A stretch of 64,000 nt of DNA. Source: Rhizaria sp. SCN 62-66 (taxonomy: Eukaryota; Rhizaria, unplaced). This document shows, piece after piece, positions 19,701 through 29,438 of the stretch. The stretch's first letter is position 1, and each line of letters starts with the position of its first letter. The stretch spans positions 30,552-94,551 of the forward strand of contig MEDY01000094.1 in assembly GCA_001724265.1 (NCBI GenBank), given 5' to 3'. The position numbers and the translations under genes are program-made. The notes beneath the pieces are model-generated. The model did no database searches. It was not told the origin of the DNA and saw only the letters and a list, made by a program, of their open reading frames with translations.

Positions 19701-21416
19701 GCCGCCACTGCCGCTGCCGCTGCCGCTGTCATTGCCAACGCCGCTGCGAACAGCGTGATCGCAGCGTCTGCTGGCGAGCATGGCCTGTCCACGGGCAACG
19801 TCGCCAACGGTATGGCCGCCGCCGCAAACGCTGCGGCCGCAGCTGCTGCTGCGGCGTCGCTGTCTGCGCAGCCCGCGTACGGCCTGCACTCGCACACGCA
19901 CCACGGCCACGGCCACAGCCACGGCCACGCCGCGCACGGCCACCTGCACGGCCACCGCGGCGCGGGGCTGTCCGGCACCGGACTCTCCGTCTCCACGCTG
20001 ACCTCGCCCGCGCCATTCCCGTCATCCTCCGCGGCTGCGGCGATGGGCTTGGGCGCCGCGTCCTCGGCGCTGCCGCCGTCCCTCGTCACGCCCCAGTCGC
20101 AGCATGGGCTCACAGGCGCACCCGCCACGGGCCGCCTCACGCCGCGCTCGCTCGCCTCGCTTAGCGGCATCACGGGCGCCTCGGCCGCGGGCGCCAACGG
20201 CGGCGGCAACGGTGCTTCGGGTACTGCCGCGACGCCGCTGGGCACGGGCACGACCCCGTTGTCGTCGAGCGCGCTGTCGTCCTACTTCGGGCTCACGCGC
20301 TCCGTGTCGGGCCACACCGGGCACGGCGCCGCCGCCGGCTCGGGCGTCAGCGGCGCCGGCATCGCGGGCACGGCGGCCACGCCCTCGGCGCCGCCCAGCT
20401 CCGTCGGCGCGGGCGGCAACGGCTCCTCCGCCGGCTCCGCGCTGTCGCTGCCGCTCGGAGGCCTCCCACCGCGCGCGCCGGGCCGCACCGGCTCGGCGAC
20501 TCCCGCTGTGCCGGCCAGTGTGTCCGCGGGCGCAGGCGGTGCGTTCACATTTTCGTCGCTGTCCTCGACGTCGACGTCCGCCGCGACCTCGCTCGGCGTC
20601 AACAGCGGACCCGGGTCACCCGTCGCGACCTCGGCGGCCGCGGCCAACGCAGCGGCCTCCGCGGCGGGGATGCCGCTGCCCGTGTCTGCGCTCACGGCTA
20701 CCATGTCGGGCGCCAGCACGGCCTCGGGCGTCAACGGCGGCGGCAATGGCAACGGCGCGGGCAGCGCTGCGAGCAGCATGTCGCTGAGCGCTGCGACCGC
20801 TAGCTCCAGCACTACCAGCAGCAGCAGCAGCAACAGCAACGTCAACGAGCTCACCTCAGCCGCCGGCGCCGCCGGTGCAGTCTCTGTGCCGGGCCTGACT
20901 CCGGGCGTGTCCTCGCCCCGCGTGCGCGCGAGCTTTCCCGTCAACGGCGCCCTGGCGTCACCGGTCACGTCCGCGTCCTTCGCGGCCGCAGGTGCGACGC
21001 CGACGTCAAGCTTCCGCTTCATCGCGCGCGCCAACTCGCTCAAGCGTCCGCTGGAAGACGGCGGCGTGCTGTCTGGGCCGGGTGCCATGTCTCCTGCCGC
21101 CGCGGCCGCCGCCGGTGTCGGCGTGAGCGTCAACGTGAACGCCGCGTCCGCTGTGTCCGCGCGCGGGGCTAACTCGCCGATGACTGGGCGCACGTCCCCG
21201 AGCTCGCTGCTGAGTGGCGCGGGCGCTGGACGCGTGCCGATGCCGATGCTGCCAACCAAGAGCAACATCTATCTTGCGTCGTCACCGCTGCCAACGCTGG
21301 GCGTCAGCGTCGGTGTTGGAGGCTCCACGACACCGAGCCTCACTGCTGCCGTCGACAACAACGCCATCGTCAGCGCCAGCGTCAAGCGCTCTCGCTTGCA
21401 GTCCTCGTCTGACTAA
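16773..21416 (+). CDS. MYB3R: Three-repeat (R1R2R3) MYB transcription factor, very large and Ala-rich
   Basis: One 1547-residue exon. Three tandem MYB repeats occupy about residues 581-735: R1 starts GRWTAEEDEELRRAV, R2 starts KGAWTDEEDQVLADMV and contains GKQCRERWVNHLDP, R3 contains PWTDAEDEYIIRAQ and ends NAIKNRWNSTLSKR. The regularly spaced Trp residues and the third-helix KQCRERW and AIKNRW motifs are those of animal c-MYB and plant MYB3R proteins, which bind AACNG sites and commonly control G2/M genes. Everything outside the repeats is low-complexity: many poly-Ala runs (for example near 19154-19195), Ser/Gly tracts and His-rich patches (about 17395-17430 and 19890-19960). An acidic patch precedes R1. 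Start ATG 16773, stop TAA. The adjacent divergent cyclin is a plausible target class, but that is inference. Confidence 0.93.
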   Translation: MSSGNPAGNSGLGPLSPSAIMSSTDKMLGHLPLTSPTSNPPASSASSVVSGVSSTPMLSYSSMGAPQASGSAALSGASTASGSLTSLLGVTTSGANSNGNGTATGANTPRRAAAAAAATSAANAISGLPQPGSSTAASIGASLGPFPHTQSHTAGSIAGSTSAAQVSAAAAAAAAAVSSSALAAPSSVASAYPRLSSALPVTSGVAHHHNAHSNHAHTHDSLPASALITPATGLHKGGAIARGNATVRKGLAASFAHSTGTTPGYGRHMSVNTSTPGLGSSLLTPTASGSSSGLGHSHGHGHSTLSQLVSAVGVTPAPVRGAASGAGPGSVSGVSAAAATGMGAGPVAPNSASALGSAGALRPAGLGGLSGVNLNAAIGGLGATPNAAASTGASNGNSNGAAGLVGGYGGIPGVSGAVIAAAAAAAAAAAAASAASSGSLNAGLGQVLGDMAATGSAAAAAATNAAASATTAAPSATTGHASKRKPAATARGRKSKGGAGTGGAGAGDDGAGDGADDATEVGAATAAATAAAAGFNPAAPVGAPRMLSNSTNSAATSVAGDDGSNNNSDEDDEEKRNNDVRGRWTAEEDEELRRAVSRFSSKNWKSIAQAAFGATKSDVQCLHRWQKVLKPGLVKGAWTDEEDQVLADMVARYGLKNWTVVAAQLNGRLGKQCRERWVNHLDPAIRRDPWTDAEDEYIIRAQKELGNKWALMMAQLPGRPDNAIKNRWNSTLSKRVQDMANGTYVPPSAPAINAASSASAGLPAITGPGVAAPSSSAASGAASGAAPALASASAVAAAAAAAAAAAAASGGAAAMATNAMVANAAKAAADADLATRNAGAIGARSAAVLAAVSAQPSPAARRPAARSARGKAALAATSAAIAASVPGIGATAGAKPPPAVMTPAGAAAAAAAAAVAASLGRRSSSRRGTLASEADSAAAAAAAEAENVAAALGGASMLQTAAGRAGPSRRNPASAAAATAAAAAAVIANAAANSVIAASAGEHGLSTGNVANGMAAAANAAAAAAAAASLSAQPAYGLHSHTHHGHGHSHGHAAHGHLHGHRGAGLSGTGLSVSTLTSPAPFPSSSAAAAMGLGAASSALPPSLVTPQSQHGLTGAPATGRLTPRSLASLSGITGASAAGANGGGNGASGTAATPLGTGTTPLSSSALSSYFGLTRSVSGHTGHGAAAGSGVSGAGIAGTAATPSAPPSSVGAGGNGSSAGSALSLPLGGLPPRAPGRTGSATPAVPASVSAGAGGAFTFSSLSSTSTSAATSLGVNSGPGSPVATSAAAANAAASAAGMPLPVSALTATMSGASTASGVNGGGNGNGAGSAASSMSLSAATASSSTTSSSSSNSNVNELTSAAGAAGAVSVPGLTPGVSSPRVRASFPVNGALASPVTSASFAAAGATPTSSFRFIARANSLKRPLEDGGVLSGPGAMSPAAAAAAGVGVSVNVNAASAVSARGANSPMTGRTSPSSLLSGAGAGRVPMPMLPTKSNIYLASSPLPTLGVSVGVGGSTTPSLTAAVDNNAIVSASVKRSRLQSSSD

Positions 21417-21851
21417 AGTATAGATGTTGTTGACGTGGATTAGGATGCCTCTAGCATGTCACTATGAGACAGCAGTGCTGTGATGATGATCTCGAGATGT
21501 GTGCCGCGACCAAGAGCATGTACCCCAGTTGCAGTGCAGTGGATGCACCTGCTTCTATTGCTGGGATAGATGGTGTCGATGCAGTGCGCACTCGGATGCA
21601 TTGATACAATTAAGTTAACTTTGATAGCCTTAATAAATACATATATTTCCTATTTTTATTCAAAAACACCCAGATCCCACGTCACTATCTCTCTTATTTC
21701 ATGTGCCACACTCAAAGTGTCTAGCCGTTTTACGAAGACCAACAGCCGACCGGTGCGGCTTAATTTCTGTGGCTGCCGTTTTTTTCTTGACCTGAGAGAA
21801 AGATGTTTTTCGTCTTGCTGACCTTCGTCAACCGTTGTTTGAAGCATCATA
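21417..21851. other. Short tandem spacer MYB/EFHC
   Basis: 435 bp holding the MYB 3' UTR and the EFHC-like promoter. The poly(A) signal candidate at 21632 divides it roughly in half. No other gene seen. Confidence 0.6.
21632..21637 (+). terminator. Candidate poly(A) signal AATAAA for the MYB gene
   Basis: AATAAA about 215 nt after the MYB stop codon and about 215 nt before the next gene's ATG, a plausible place for 3' end formation between these tandem genes. Confidence 0.45.
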
Positions 21852-23883
21852 ATGTCTGACGGTCTTCCGTTCTTGCCTGGTTACAGGATTGAGACTAAGT
21901 CGGTACGTAGAACTTTCATATCCTCCACAATCACCTGAAATAGAAACCCGCTCGAGCGCCCTAAACCGTTGCCCGACGGTTTCCCCCATTTCGTCCCCAC
22001 CGCCGCTGGTGTGCTTCATTATCTTGCTTTGCTTTTATTAATCTACTTGAACAAGACGCATTTATCCACACATGCGCTTTAAATCCGCATTTATGCCTTT
22101 GTCTCGCGTGAATCCTGTCCTTTGAACCGATCGCCAATCCGTTTCGCTCACTGGCCCCACTTTCTCTCGTTACCGCTCCCTTGCGCCCCTCTCCCTTTCT
22201 ATTCTTTCCTGTGTACCAAACACCCTTGTTGCCCTGGTGCAGAAGAACATGCACCACAAGGCGCATTACTTCGACGTTAACAATGGCATCCGCACCAATG
22301 TCGTTCGTGACCCCCTGGCCGTTGTTGCCCCAGCTGACCCCCTCGCCATGACCTCTGGCTCCGCCACTGGTGGCGCTGGCGCGTACTTCGACTCCGTCGG
22401 CCGCACTTCTTCCTCCGCCATCGGCGCTGGCTCCACTGGCTCGCTTGCAGGCGGCAACGCCACCGGCGCCGTCGGCGAGGGCGTGCCCTCGTGGGTTGCG
22501 CTCGACCGCAAGGTGCTGCGCTTCTACGGCTACTTCAAGGAGGCCGTGTTCTCGTCCCCTTCTGAGAACTTCCGCGTGCGTAAGTGCATCGTGTACTACT
22601 ACCTCGAGGACGACTCCCTGCACATCGCTGAGCCCAAGATCGAGAACTCCGGTATCCCCCAGGGCGTCTTCATCAAGCGCCACCGCGTGCCCAAGGCCTC
22701 TGGCGAGTTCGTCGGCGTCCCCGACCTCGCCATCGGCGCCGACCTCGCCCTCTACGGCCGCCACTTTCACCTCTACGACTGCGACGCCTTCACGCGCGCG
22801 TTCTACGAGTCCAACGGCCGCCCGCTCGGCGAGCCCGAGGAGGCGCCCCTCGACCCCTTCACCAAGAAGAACACCGTCAAGACGACGAGCCACAACAAGC
22901 TGATGCACCCGCACAAGGAGTTCATGGAGGCCTCGCTGGGTAAGTCGATGTACGGCACCGACATCGAGGGCACGCAGAAGTTCCTGCGCAACGACGGCAA
23001 GGTGCTGCGCTTCTACGCCATCTGGTCCGACCCTAACCTCTTCGGCGAGAAGCAGGCCTTCGTGGTCCACTTCTTCCTGGCCGACGACACGGTCGAGGTG
23101 CTCGAAGTGCAGCAACCCAACTCGGGCCGCGACCCCTTCCCGGCGCTCATCAAGCGCGGCAAGCTGCCCAAAAACTACAAGGACCACACGGCCGACATGG
23201 CGAGCATCGGCTGGCAGCGCGACAAGGAGGTGCGCTACTACACCGAGGCCGACTTCCGCGTCGGCGACTACATCACCGCCTACGGCCGCAAGCTCTTCCT
23301 TTGCGGCGCGGACCGTTTCACGCAGGAGTTCTACATGGAGAACTTCGGCATGACGGCGGCCGACTTCCCGCGCCTGTGCATGGACGACGAGGCCGAGACC
23401 GTGCCGCGCCTGCTGCCGCCTGCGCACACCGGCTTCGGCTCCGAGGAGGACTCGCTCGGCTCCTTCCTCTACCTTATGCCCAAGATCCCCAAGCAGGACT
23501 TCAAGAAGCTCATGGAGAACGACGGGCTATCGCTGCGCTTCGCTGCCACGTTCGTGAACCCGCAGCCCGAGGACCGCGACCGCCGCTTCGTGATCACGTA
23601 CTTCCTCAACAACGACACGATGAGCATCTTCGAGAAGTTTGACCGCAACTCTGGCTTCGTCGGCGGCAAGTTCCTCGAGCGCATGCGCTGCAAGAACGAG
23701 GCCTCGGGCGAGTACTTCAAGCCCTCTGATCTCTACGCCGGCGCCCAGGTCACCGTCAACAGCTTCAAGTTCAAGCTCGTCGACGCCGACGACTCGACGA
23801 TCGAGTTCATGCGCCAGAACCCCCGCGTGTTCGGCTCCGTGCTTGATGCTCAGGACGCGTACCTCAACTCTGCGCGCCAGTAA
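21852..23883 (+). CDS. EFHC: EFHC/RIB72-type axonemal protein with three DM10 domains
   Basis: Two exons: a 51-nt first exon 21852-21902 and 22243-23883, with a 340-nt intron (GTACGTAG...GTGCAG, phase 0); 563 aa, stop TAA. Exon 1 encodes MSDGLPFLPGYRIETKS, whose GLPFLPG is the hallmark N-terminus of EFHC1/2. Three DM10 domains follow, at roughly residues 100-206 (opening KVLRFYGYFKE), 265-375 (NDGKVLRFYAIW) and 440-545 (NDGLSLRFAATF). These proteins are microtubule inner proteins of ciliary doublets, so the organism probably makes cilia or flagella at some stage. Animal EFHC and algal RIB72 end in EF-hand motifs; this protein stops about 20 residues after the third DM10 and no EF-hand is visible. 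Without exon 1, the first in-frame ATG is at 22249. Confidence 0.93.
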
Positions 23884-24532
23884 GCGAGCGATCGACGAGC
23901 AAGCTAAGCAACTATTCACGCCTTAAGTTGTCGAGGGCAATATTTGACAACGGGACATAAACGTGCATGCGTGCTTTAAGTAAAACGAAAGCATCGTTCT
24001 TGTCTCTCTTGTCTTGTCGTTGAAGTCATCGATTATTTCGTGTCTTTTGTCTTGGTCCTAGTCTTTTGGGAACATGAAAACAGTAACAAAACAACACCAC
24101 ACGCACAAACAAATTCTCTTGATCTAATCTCGTGCTCACTAGCATTGTATTCGTAGTCCGGATATGTGTCCTAGTTGGATACGATTACGATTAATAACTT
24201 GATTGTTGTCGCCGTATCGGCAGCGGCCTGCGACGGCGCGCGACCGGCCTACTCTAGCTCTAGATAACATATGATGATTACTCGCACAATCATACGTATT
24301 AAGACGTACTTGATATAGACGTATAATAGGAATAATACGAAGAACAAAAAAGAACAAAAACACCTGATAAAAAAACAAACCAATATTACCTAACAATACA
24401 CTTTGTACAATTTGTTGATTCAATCGTATCTTAAGCTCAACAAACGCGCTCAACAAACGCGTGCAGTTTTTGCTTATCTACCAGTCTGTCTCTGTCCTTC
24501 ACTTATTTCTTTCGATGATAGTGCGCCTGCGG
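23884..24532. other. Convergent 3' spacer EFHC/FAM50
   Basis: AT-rich DNA between two converging genes. It should contain both 3' UTRs. No additional coding or RNA gene recognised. Confidence 0.6.
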
Positions 24533-25782
24533 TCACCGCACTTCCCTGCCGTGGATGGTGTACTTGTCGTAGGTCTTGGCCGGGTCGTAGACCTCCCAGC
24601 GCGTGGCAGGGAAGATGTGTTTGTTGCGCTCGTACCAGGCGCGCGTGAGCACCTTGCCAGCGTGCGACTCGTCCTTTTCCACGCGCGCGTCGCCTAGCAG
24701 GCGCACGTCCTCGTGCACGTCAAAGCAGAATAGCGGGCCTGACTTGCCGCGCGCCTTTGTCACGATCAGATCGTGGAACGTGTAGTGGTGGGGGATGATC
24801 AGGTCCTCCTTGATGTACATCATCGACTCAGCCGAGAGCTTGCGCAGCTCGCTGAATCGGTCCGAAAGCGTCGCGCGCACCTTGTCCAGGAACTGCTCGA
24901 TCGTGGAGCCCTTTGTGACGCGGATCACGTTGCGGTGGCCCGAGCCGTCCCAGTACGAGTACACGATCTCGATGACCTCCTTCTTCTCCGCCTCGACTTT
25001 GGCCGCCCATTGCGCCTCCAGCGTCCGCCGCAGCGCCGCCTCCTCCTCCTCGCGCGCGCGATCGGGCAGGAAGTCCGTCGCCGCCGTGGGGTCCTTGCTC
25101 ACAGTCACCTTGCCCGCAGGCTTGTTCGCGGCAGGCTTGTCGCTGTCAGCCTCTGCGCTCGCCACAGCTGCGGCGGTCGCCTCCGCGGCCGGCTTGGACT
25201 TGGCCTTGCTCTTGGGCAGCGGGAGCTCGAAGTCGGCGTCGCCGTCGTCGCCATCTGCATCGAACGACAGGAAGCTCATGTCCTGTTTCTGCTGAGCTGC
25301 GCGGTGGCGCTTCGCGGCCTGGGCGATCTCGGCCTCGGCGGCGGCCGCGGCGGCCGCGGCCTGCGCGGAGGCGGCCTCGGCGTTCTCGACAATCTGGCGC
25401 TGCTGCTTGTACGCCTCTGCGGTCATCAGACCGACGGTGGCGGACTTAAACTGGCTCTCGAGGAACGCGTCGTGAGTCGCGAACTTGTCCTCTGCACACA
25501 AAAGCAAAGCAATGAAGCATGATGTCATTTTATGGTAAGTGTGGAGAAAAAAGTCGTAGCGCATGTCTCAAAGATAATAGTTCAAATTTAGATAGCAGAG
25601 TACAAGTTTGGGAGAACTTGAGTGAGTTTTGTCGACATACCAGTGAGCATGAAGGATGACTTCGAAGCCTCGTTCTTGATGTCGGCCTTGCGGCGCTCAA
25701 GCTGCTCAACTTGAGCAGCGCGCTGCTTCTCAAGCTGGCGCACGCGCTCAGCATTGGCCTTAGTACCCTTGTACTCGGCCAT
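24533..25782 (-). CDS. FAM50: FAM50/XAP5 family nuclear protein
   Basis: Two exons: 25782-25641 and 25491-24533, with a 149-nt intron (GTATGTCG...GTGCAG, phase 1). Spliced length 366 aa, stop TGA. The N-terminus [19 protein letters not shown] and the SATVGLM segment match FAM50A. The C-terminal half is nearly textbook XAP5: DFLPDREREEEE-like acidic stretch, [42 protein letters not shown] and [21 protein letters not shown]50A/XCT proteins are nuclear and associate with spliceosomal C complexes; the plant homologue affects the circadian clock and small RNAs. The central part is Ala/Lys-rich and probably disordered or coiled coil. Family length is about 340 aa, so this copy is complete. Confidence 0.96.
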
Positions 25783-26438
25783 AGAAGCAGAAAGACACTG
25801 CAACGGCAGCGAAGAACAGCGTTTGTCATGGTGAGTAAGATAAGGGGGGAGCGAAGGAACAATGAGATATGTGAAAGCATAGATAAAGATAAAATGCCGC
25901 AACAACTCGCCTAACAGTACAACACGTTATAAGGAGTCTGAAAATGTTGCTTGAAGCAATATGATGGAGAGCAAAATTTCGCGTAATCGGACGAAATAGA
26001 GCGTGATGTCCAGATCAACATAGTACTGTGGGGAAGAGGGACCCTGAGAATCAAGGACAGATCAATGACTGATATGAAATTAAATACGGATCATGGCCTA
26101 TATGACACGCTAATATCAACCATCCAGTCATATGACTATTTAACGAAGAATAGACTGTGATCGAGAGTGCTTTTTCGAGACAGGTCTTGACGGCTGCCAC
26201 TACCACACCGCGCAGCAAACCGACGCCGTCCGAGGCAAGTCTGACCTCAATGATCTATAGCGTCTCTATTGTCGGTAAGAATCGCATTTAAGCGGTGCAT
26301 CCGTATTTTTTTAGAAGCAAACTTTATACTCGCTTTATTCGATATCTCTCCTTATCGCTTTCACATGTCTACGACTTCCTTACTCACCCGCTCCCGGCTT
26401 TTCCCCAACCATCCTTGTTCCTCGCTTTTCTACAGCCT
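25783..26438. promoter_or_regulatory. Divergent spacer FAM50 / small membrane protein
   Basis: 656 bp between divergent starts. A pyrimidine-rich stretch ending in ttctacag lies directly before the ATG at 26439 and may be a 3' splice site of a 5' UTR intron. No other feature recognised. Confidence 0.5.
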
Positions 26439-26642
26439 ATGTTCCTGGACAAGCGCAACGACGAGAACAACGCTCCTCCTTCCAGCAGTGGCTTTGGCCC
26501 CTTTATCGCGATTGTGCTGGCGATCCGCTTCCTCCCCACTGCGTGGGCGTGGTGGAAGGGCGGCGACAAGTACCTCACCACCGGCGTCACCCCCGAGCAG
26601 TTCGCCGCCGAGGAGAAGCGCCTCAGCAACCGCCCCATCTAA
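26439..26642 (+). CDS. Small single-pass membrane protein (67 aa), family unknown
   Basis: The ORF starts at ATG 26439 and ends TAA. It has the strong codon bias of neighbouring real genes, which the upstream sequence lacks. A charged N-terminus (FLDKRNDENN) is followed by a Ser/Pro linker and one hydrophobic segment at about residues 21-40 (GFGPFIAIVLAIRFLPTAWA), then a soluble tail rich in Glu and Lys. No family was recognised. Short proteins of this architecture are common in the ER or the inner mitochondrial membrane. An additional upstream coding exon cannot be excluded, because a plausible splice acceptor abuts the ATG. Confidence 0.65.
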   Translation: MFLDKRNDENNAPPSSSGFGPFIAIVLAIRFLPTAWAWWKGGDKYLTTGVTPEQFAAEEKRLSNRPI

Positions 26643-27472
26643 GCGCGCACGCCCCAATCTCGCGCTTGTACACGGGGATTTGCGCGCACACGCTTGGATG
26701 CGATGACGGCAAGGCACAGCTGCACTGCTGCCTCAGCTAGAGCTCAATGCTGCTGAGTCTGTCGTGTCGACCACGCTGCGCTACACGCGACCGCTAGAGT
26801 CCTAGCGGACGTCCAGCGACGTGCAGAATGTGATGACGTGAGTGTGCGACCTCGATATTATTTAGACCTAATCCTATGATCACCAATAACGTATCTAAGG
26901 CAAAACAAACGCTGTAAATAGGTTGCTGCAACAACTGCTGCTGCCATCTGTACACGTCTGTTGAACCACAAACAACATTTAATCAACAACAATACAAACA
27001 AATACAACCATTTATGCGAAAACACAATCGAGGCTTTTAGAATATTAGTTTTTTTGCTTTATAGACTACGAAATAAACAGCAGCGCTGCCCTCCTAAGCC
27101 CCCTCTACGTTCTCGGCACCCTCGATGCACGCGTCAGCGACGGCCCCACTCATCCGGTGCGGCGCTCAAACGCGCGAAACACGGCATAACAGAACACAGG
27201 AGTTGAAGAAAAGCAAACAGGGCACACCAAAAAAAAGAAACAATGAAATACGAGACGAAAAAAAAAACCTACACGATAACTCTACATGAGCAGGGCGCTT
27301 GCGGCCTCAAGAGTGCAGCGCAGCCCTGGCTCCGACGACTCAAAACAAGCACACAGATACTATAATAGGTCGCTGCCGCCGCACGTACTCGCCGGCGACA
27401 GCGCTTCGTTGTTGTTATACAGTGTACAACACTATTACTGCCATTGCTCGCCGCAGCGCGCCTAGACCGCTC
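26643..27472. other. Convergent 3' spacer small membrane protein/LSM4
   Basis: 830 bp of AT-rich, A-rich DNA with several short A runs (near 27225-27265). AATAAA at 27072 could serve the plus-strand gene. No coding sequence recognised. Confidence 0.55.
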
Positions 27473-28360
27473 TTAGACCGCGCCCGCCGCGCCGCCGCGC
27501 CCGCCGCGGAAGCCGCCGCGCCCGCCGCGATAGCCGCCGCGACCCTCGCCGCCGGCGTTGTTGTTGTTGTGGTGGTGGTAGCCGCCCCGGCCGCCGGCGC
27601 CGCCGCGGGCCCCGCCGCGGCCACCGCGGAAGCCGCCGCGGCCCTCGCCGTAGTGCGGGCGGTCGTGGCCCTCGCGCGCCTGCGCGGCGTGCGCAGCCTG
27701 GTCCTCCTTGACCTTGTCGAGGACCTCCTCGGACACCTGCATGTACCTGCAGAGGGAGGTGGCGACAGAGAGTGCAACAACAACAAAAAAGAGATTTACA
27801 GAGTGATGATGAGAATAAATCAATATGAAAGTTTGTCATAATACCGACGGAAGTTTGATTGATGTGTTCGTTCAGTTTCTCCTCCAACTGTGACCTTGAT
27901 GGCGAGATATAGGGCGGGGAGTGACGTACTTGATGGTGGAGCCGCGGATGAAGACCTCGGAGAGCTGCCAGAAGCGCTGGCCGTCGCGCGAGGTGCAAAT
28001 GGCCTCCTTAAGGTGCACGTTCATCCACGCGTCGACGGAAACGAGGTAGCCGTTGAATGTCTCGCCGTTGCGGAGCTCAATGAGCTAAGAAGCGAAGCAA
28101 GTGAGTGAGAGCGAAGATAGATTGAGTGAGCGAGAGAGTCGATCAGAGCAGAGGAGAAAGTATGCGGGAGAGAGATGATATTAAGTGCAGAGTGGACGTG
28201 ATGCGTACCAGAGAGTTCCCGAGCGCAGCGCGCAGGAGGTGAAGGGGAAGCTGTGTGCAAAGCGCAGCGCAGGGGAGAAGACAGAAAGGGAGGAAAGTTA
28301 GAAAACGTTCGATTGCGAGAAGTGTGTGTGGTGAGAGTGGGTCACTGCGAGACGTACCAT
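27473..28360 (-). CDS. LSM4: U6 snRNA-associated Sm-like protein LSm4
   Basis: Four exons: 28360-28358 (the ATG alone), 28250-28209, 28084-27930 and 27746-27473; introns of 107, 124 and 183 nt, donors GTACGTC, GTACGCA and GTACGTC. Spliced product 157 aa, stop TAA. It reads [64 protein letters not shown], which is the complete Sm1-Sm2 fold of LSm4. The Gly-Asn type signature of Sm2 is represented by IRGSTIKY. The tail is RGG/GYRGG-rich with a His/Asn run, as in animal LSm4 tails that are Arg-methylated and promote P-body assembly. LSm4 is in the LSm2-8 ring on U6 snRNA and the LSm1-7 ring in mRNA decay. The start codon is isolated on its own exon. Confidence 0.95.
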
Positions 28361-28773
28361 GAATCGAAGAGTCTAACTCAGTAATTACGATCGAAAATGG
28401 GATGTCGACACAGCTGAGACGCCGGAGGATCTACAACTGACTGTGTGTGGGGAAGAATATCGGGGGAAGAGCGAGAACCACATTCGAACAAGGTGAGACA
28501 ACCGACAGGCAAGAGAACGACAATCAAAGCACATCTATCGACTTTTGACGGAACACAAATAAAACCATAAAGATAAAACGCCTCAAAAAAACTAGGACAA
28601 TATGAAAGCATGATATACCAGTGAACGATCGGACTGGGAGAAGCTCTTTCTTGGCACGATTCGCTGGACCACGGTCGCTTCCCGTTGGGATGCGCAAACG
28701 CGGGTGAGGTGCAACCTTGTCTTTGGTATCCCGGTGTCAACCATCCTACGTTTGCGTAGAAACTGTGTTCGCG
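28361..28773. promoter_or_regulatory. Bidirectional promoter region LSM4/SelT-like
   Basis: Only 413 bp separate the divergent start codons, so the two genes share a compact promoter region. No specific element was identified. Confidence 0.5.
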
Positions 28774-29399
28774 ATGAAGCCCTCTACTTTGGCTACTCTC
28801 CTCGTTTTTGTTTTGGCTGCTGTGATGCAGGACGTGTGGCGCGCCAACAACCTTGCTGCCCAGGCGCAGATCCGTCAAGAAGAGACCGCAGTCGCCGCAG
28901 GCACCTCTACCCCCGGTGTCGTGTCCTCTGTGTCCAACTACCTTGACGCCAGCTCTGGCCAGCGCGTGCACGTTGCCTTCTGCTCCAGCTGCGGCTTCGG
29001 CAACAAGTACATCGAGCTCAAGAGCGCGATCGAGAACTCGGTGCCGGGCATCGAGGTCTCCGGCTCCACCTACCCTCTCCCGCTCTGGAAGACCGCCGTG
29101 TCTTGGCTGCTTTGGCTTGCCGCGCCGCTCATCTACTTTGGCCACGAGACCTTCTTTGCTGCCACCAACCTCCCCATGCCCGAAATTGTCAAGAAGATCA
29201 AGGTACGTTCTCGCATTGCATTCCTATGAAGCAACCACTTATGTGGAGAATACCTCGATCATATCATCTCTCATTGCACGTTGGTAGATGTATTGTGTAT
29301 TGCACTCTGCTTATTTTTTTATCGTCTCTTTCTATGCTATTTTCTTATCACGACCTCTTGCTACCTTCTCTGTTGTTCTCTTCGTTCCCCGAATCGCCC

Positions 29400-29438
<39 letters not shown>

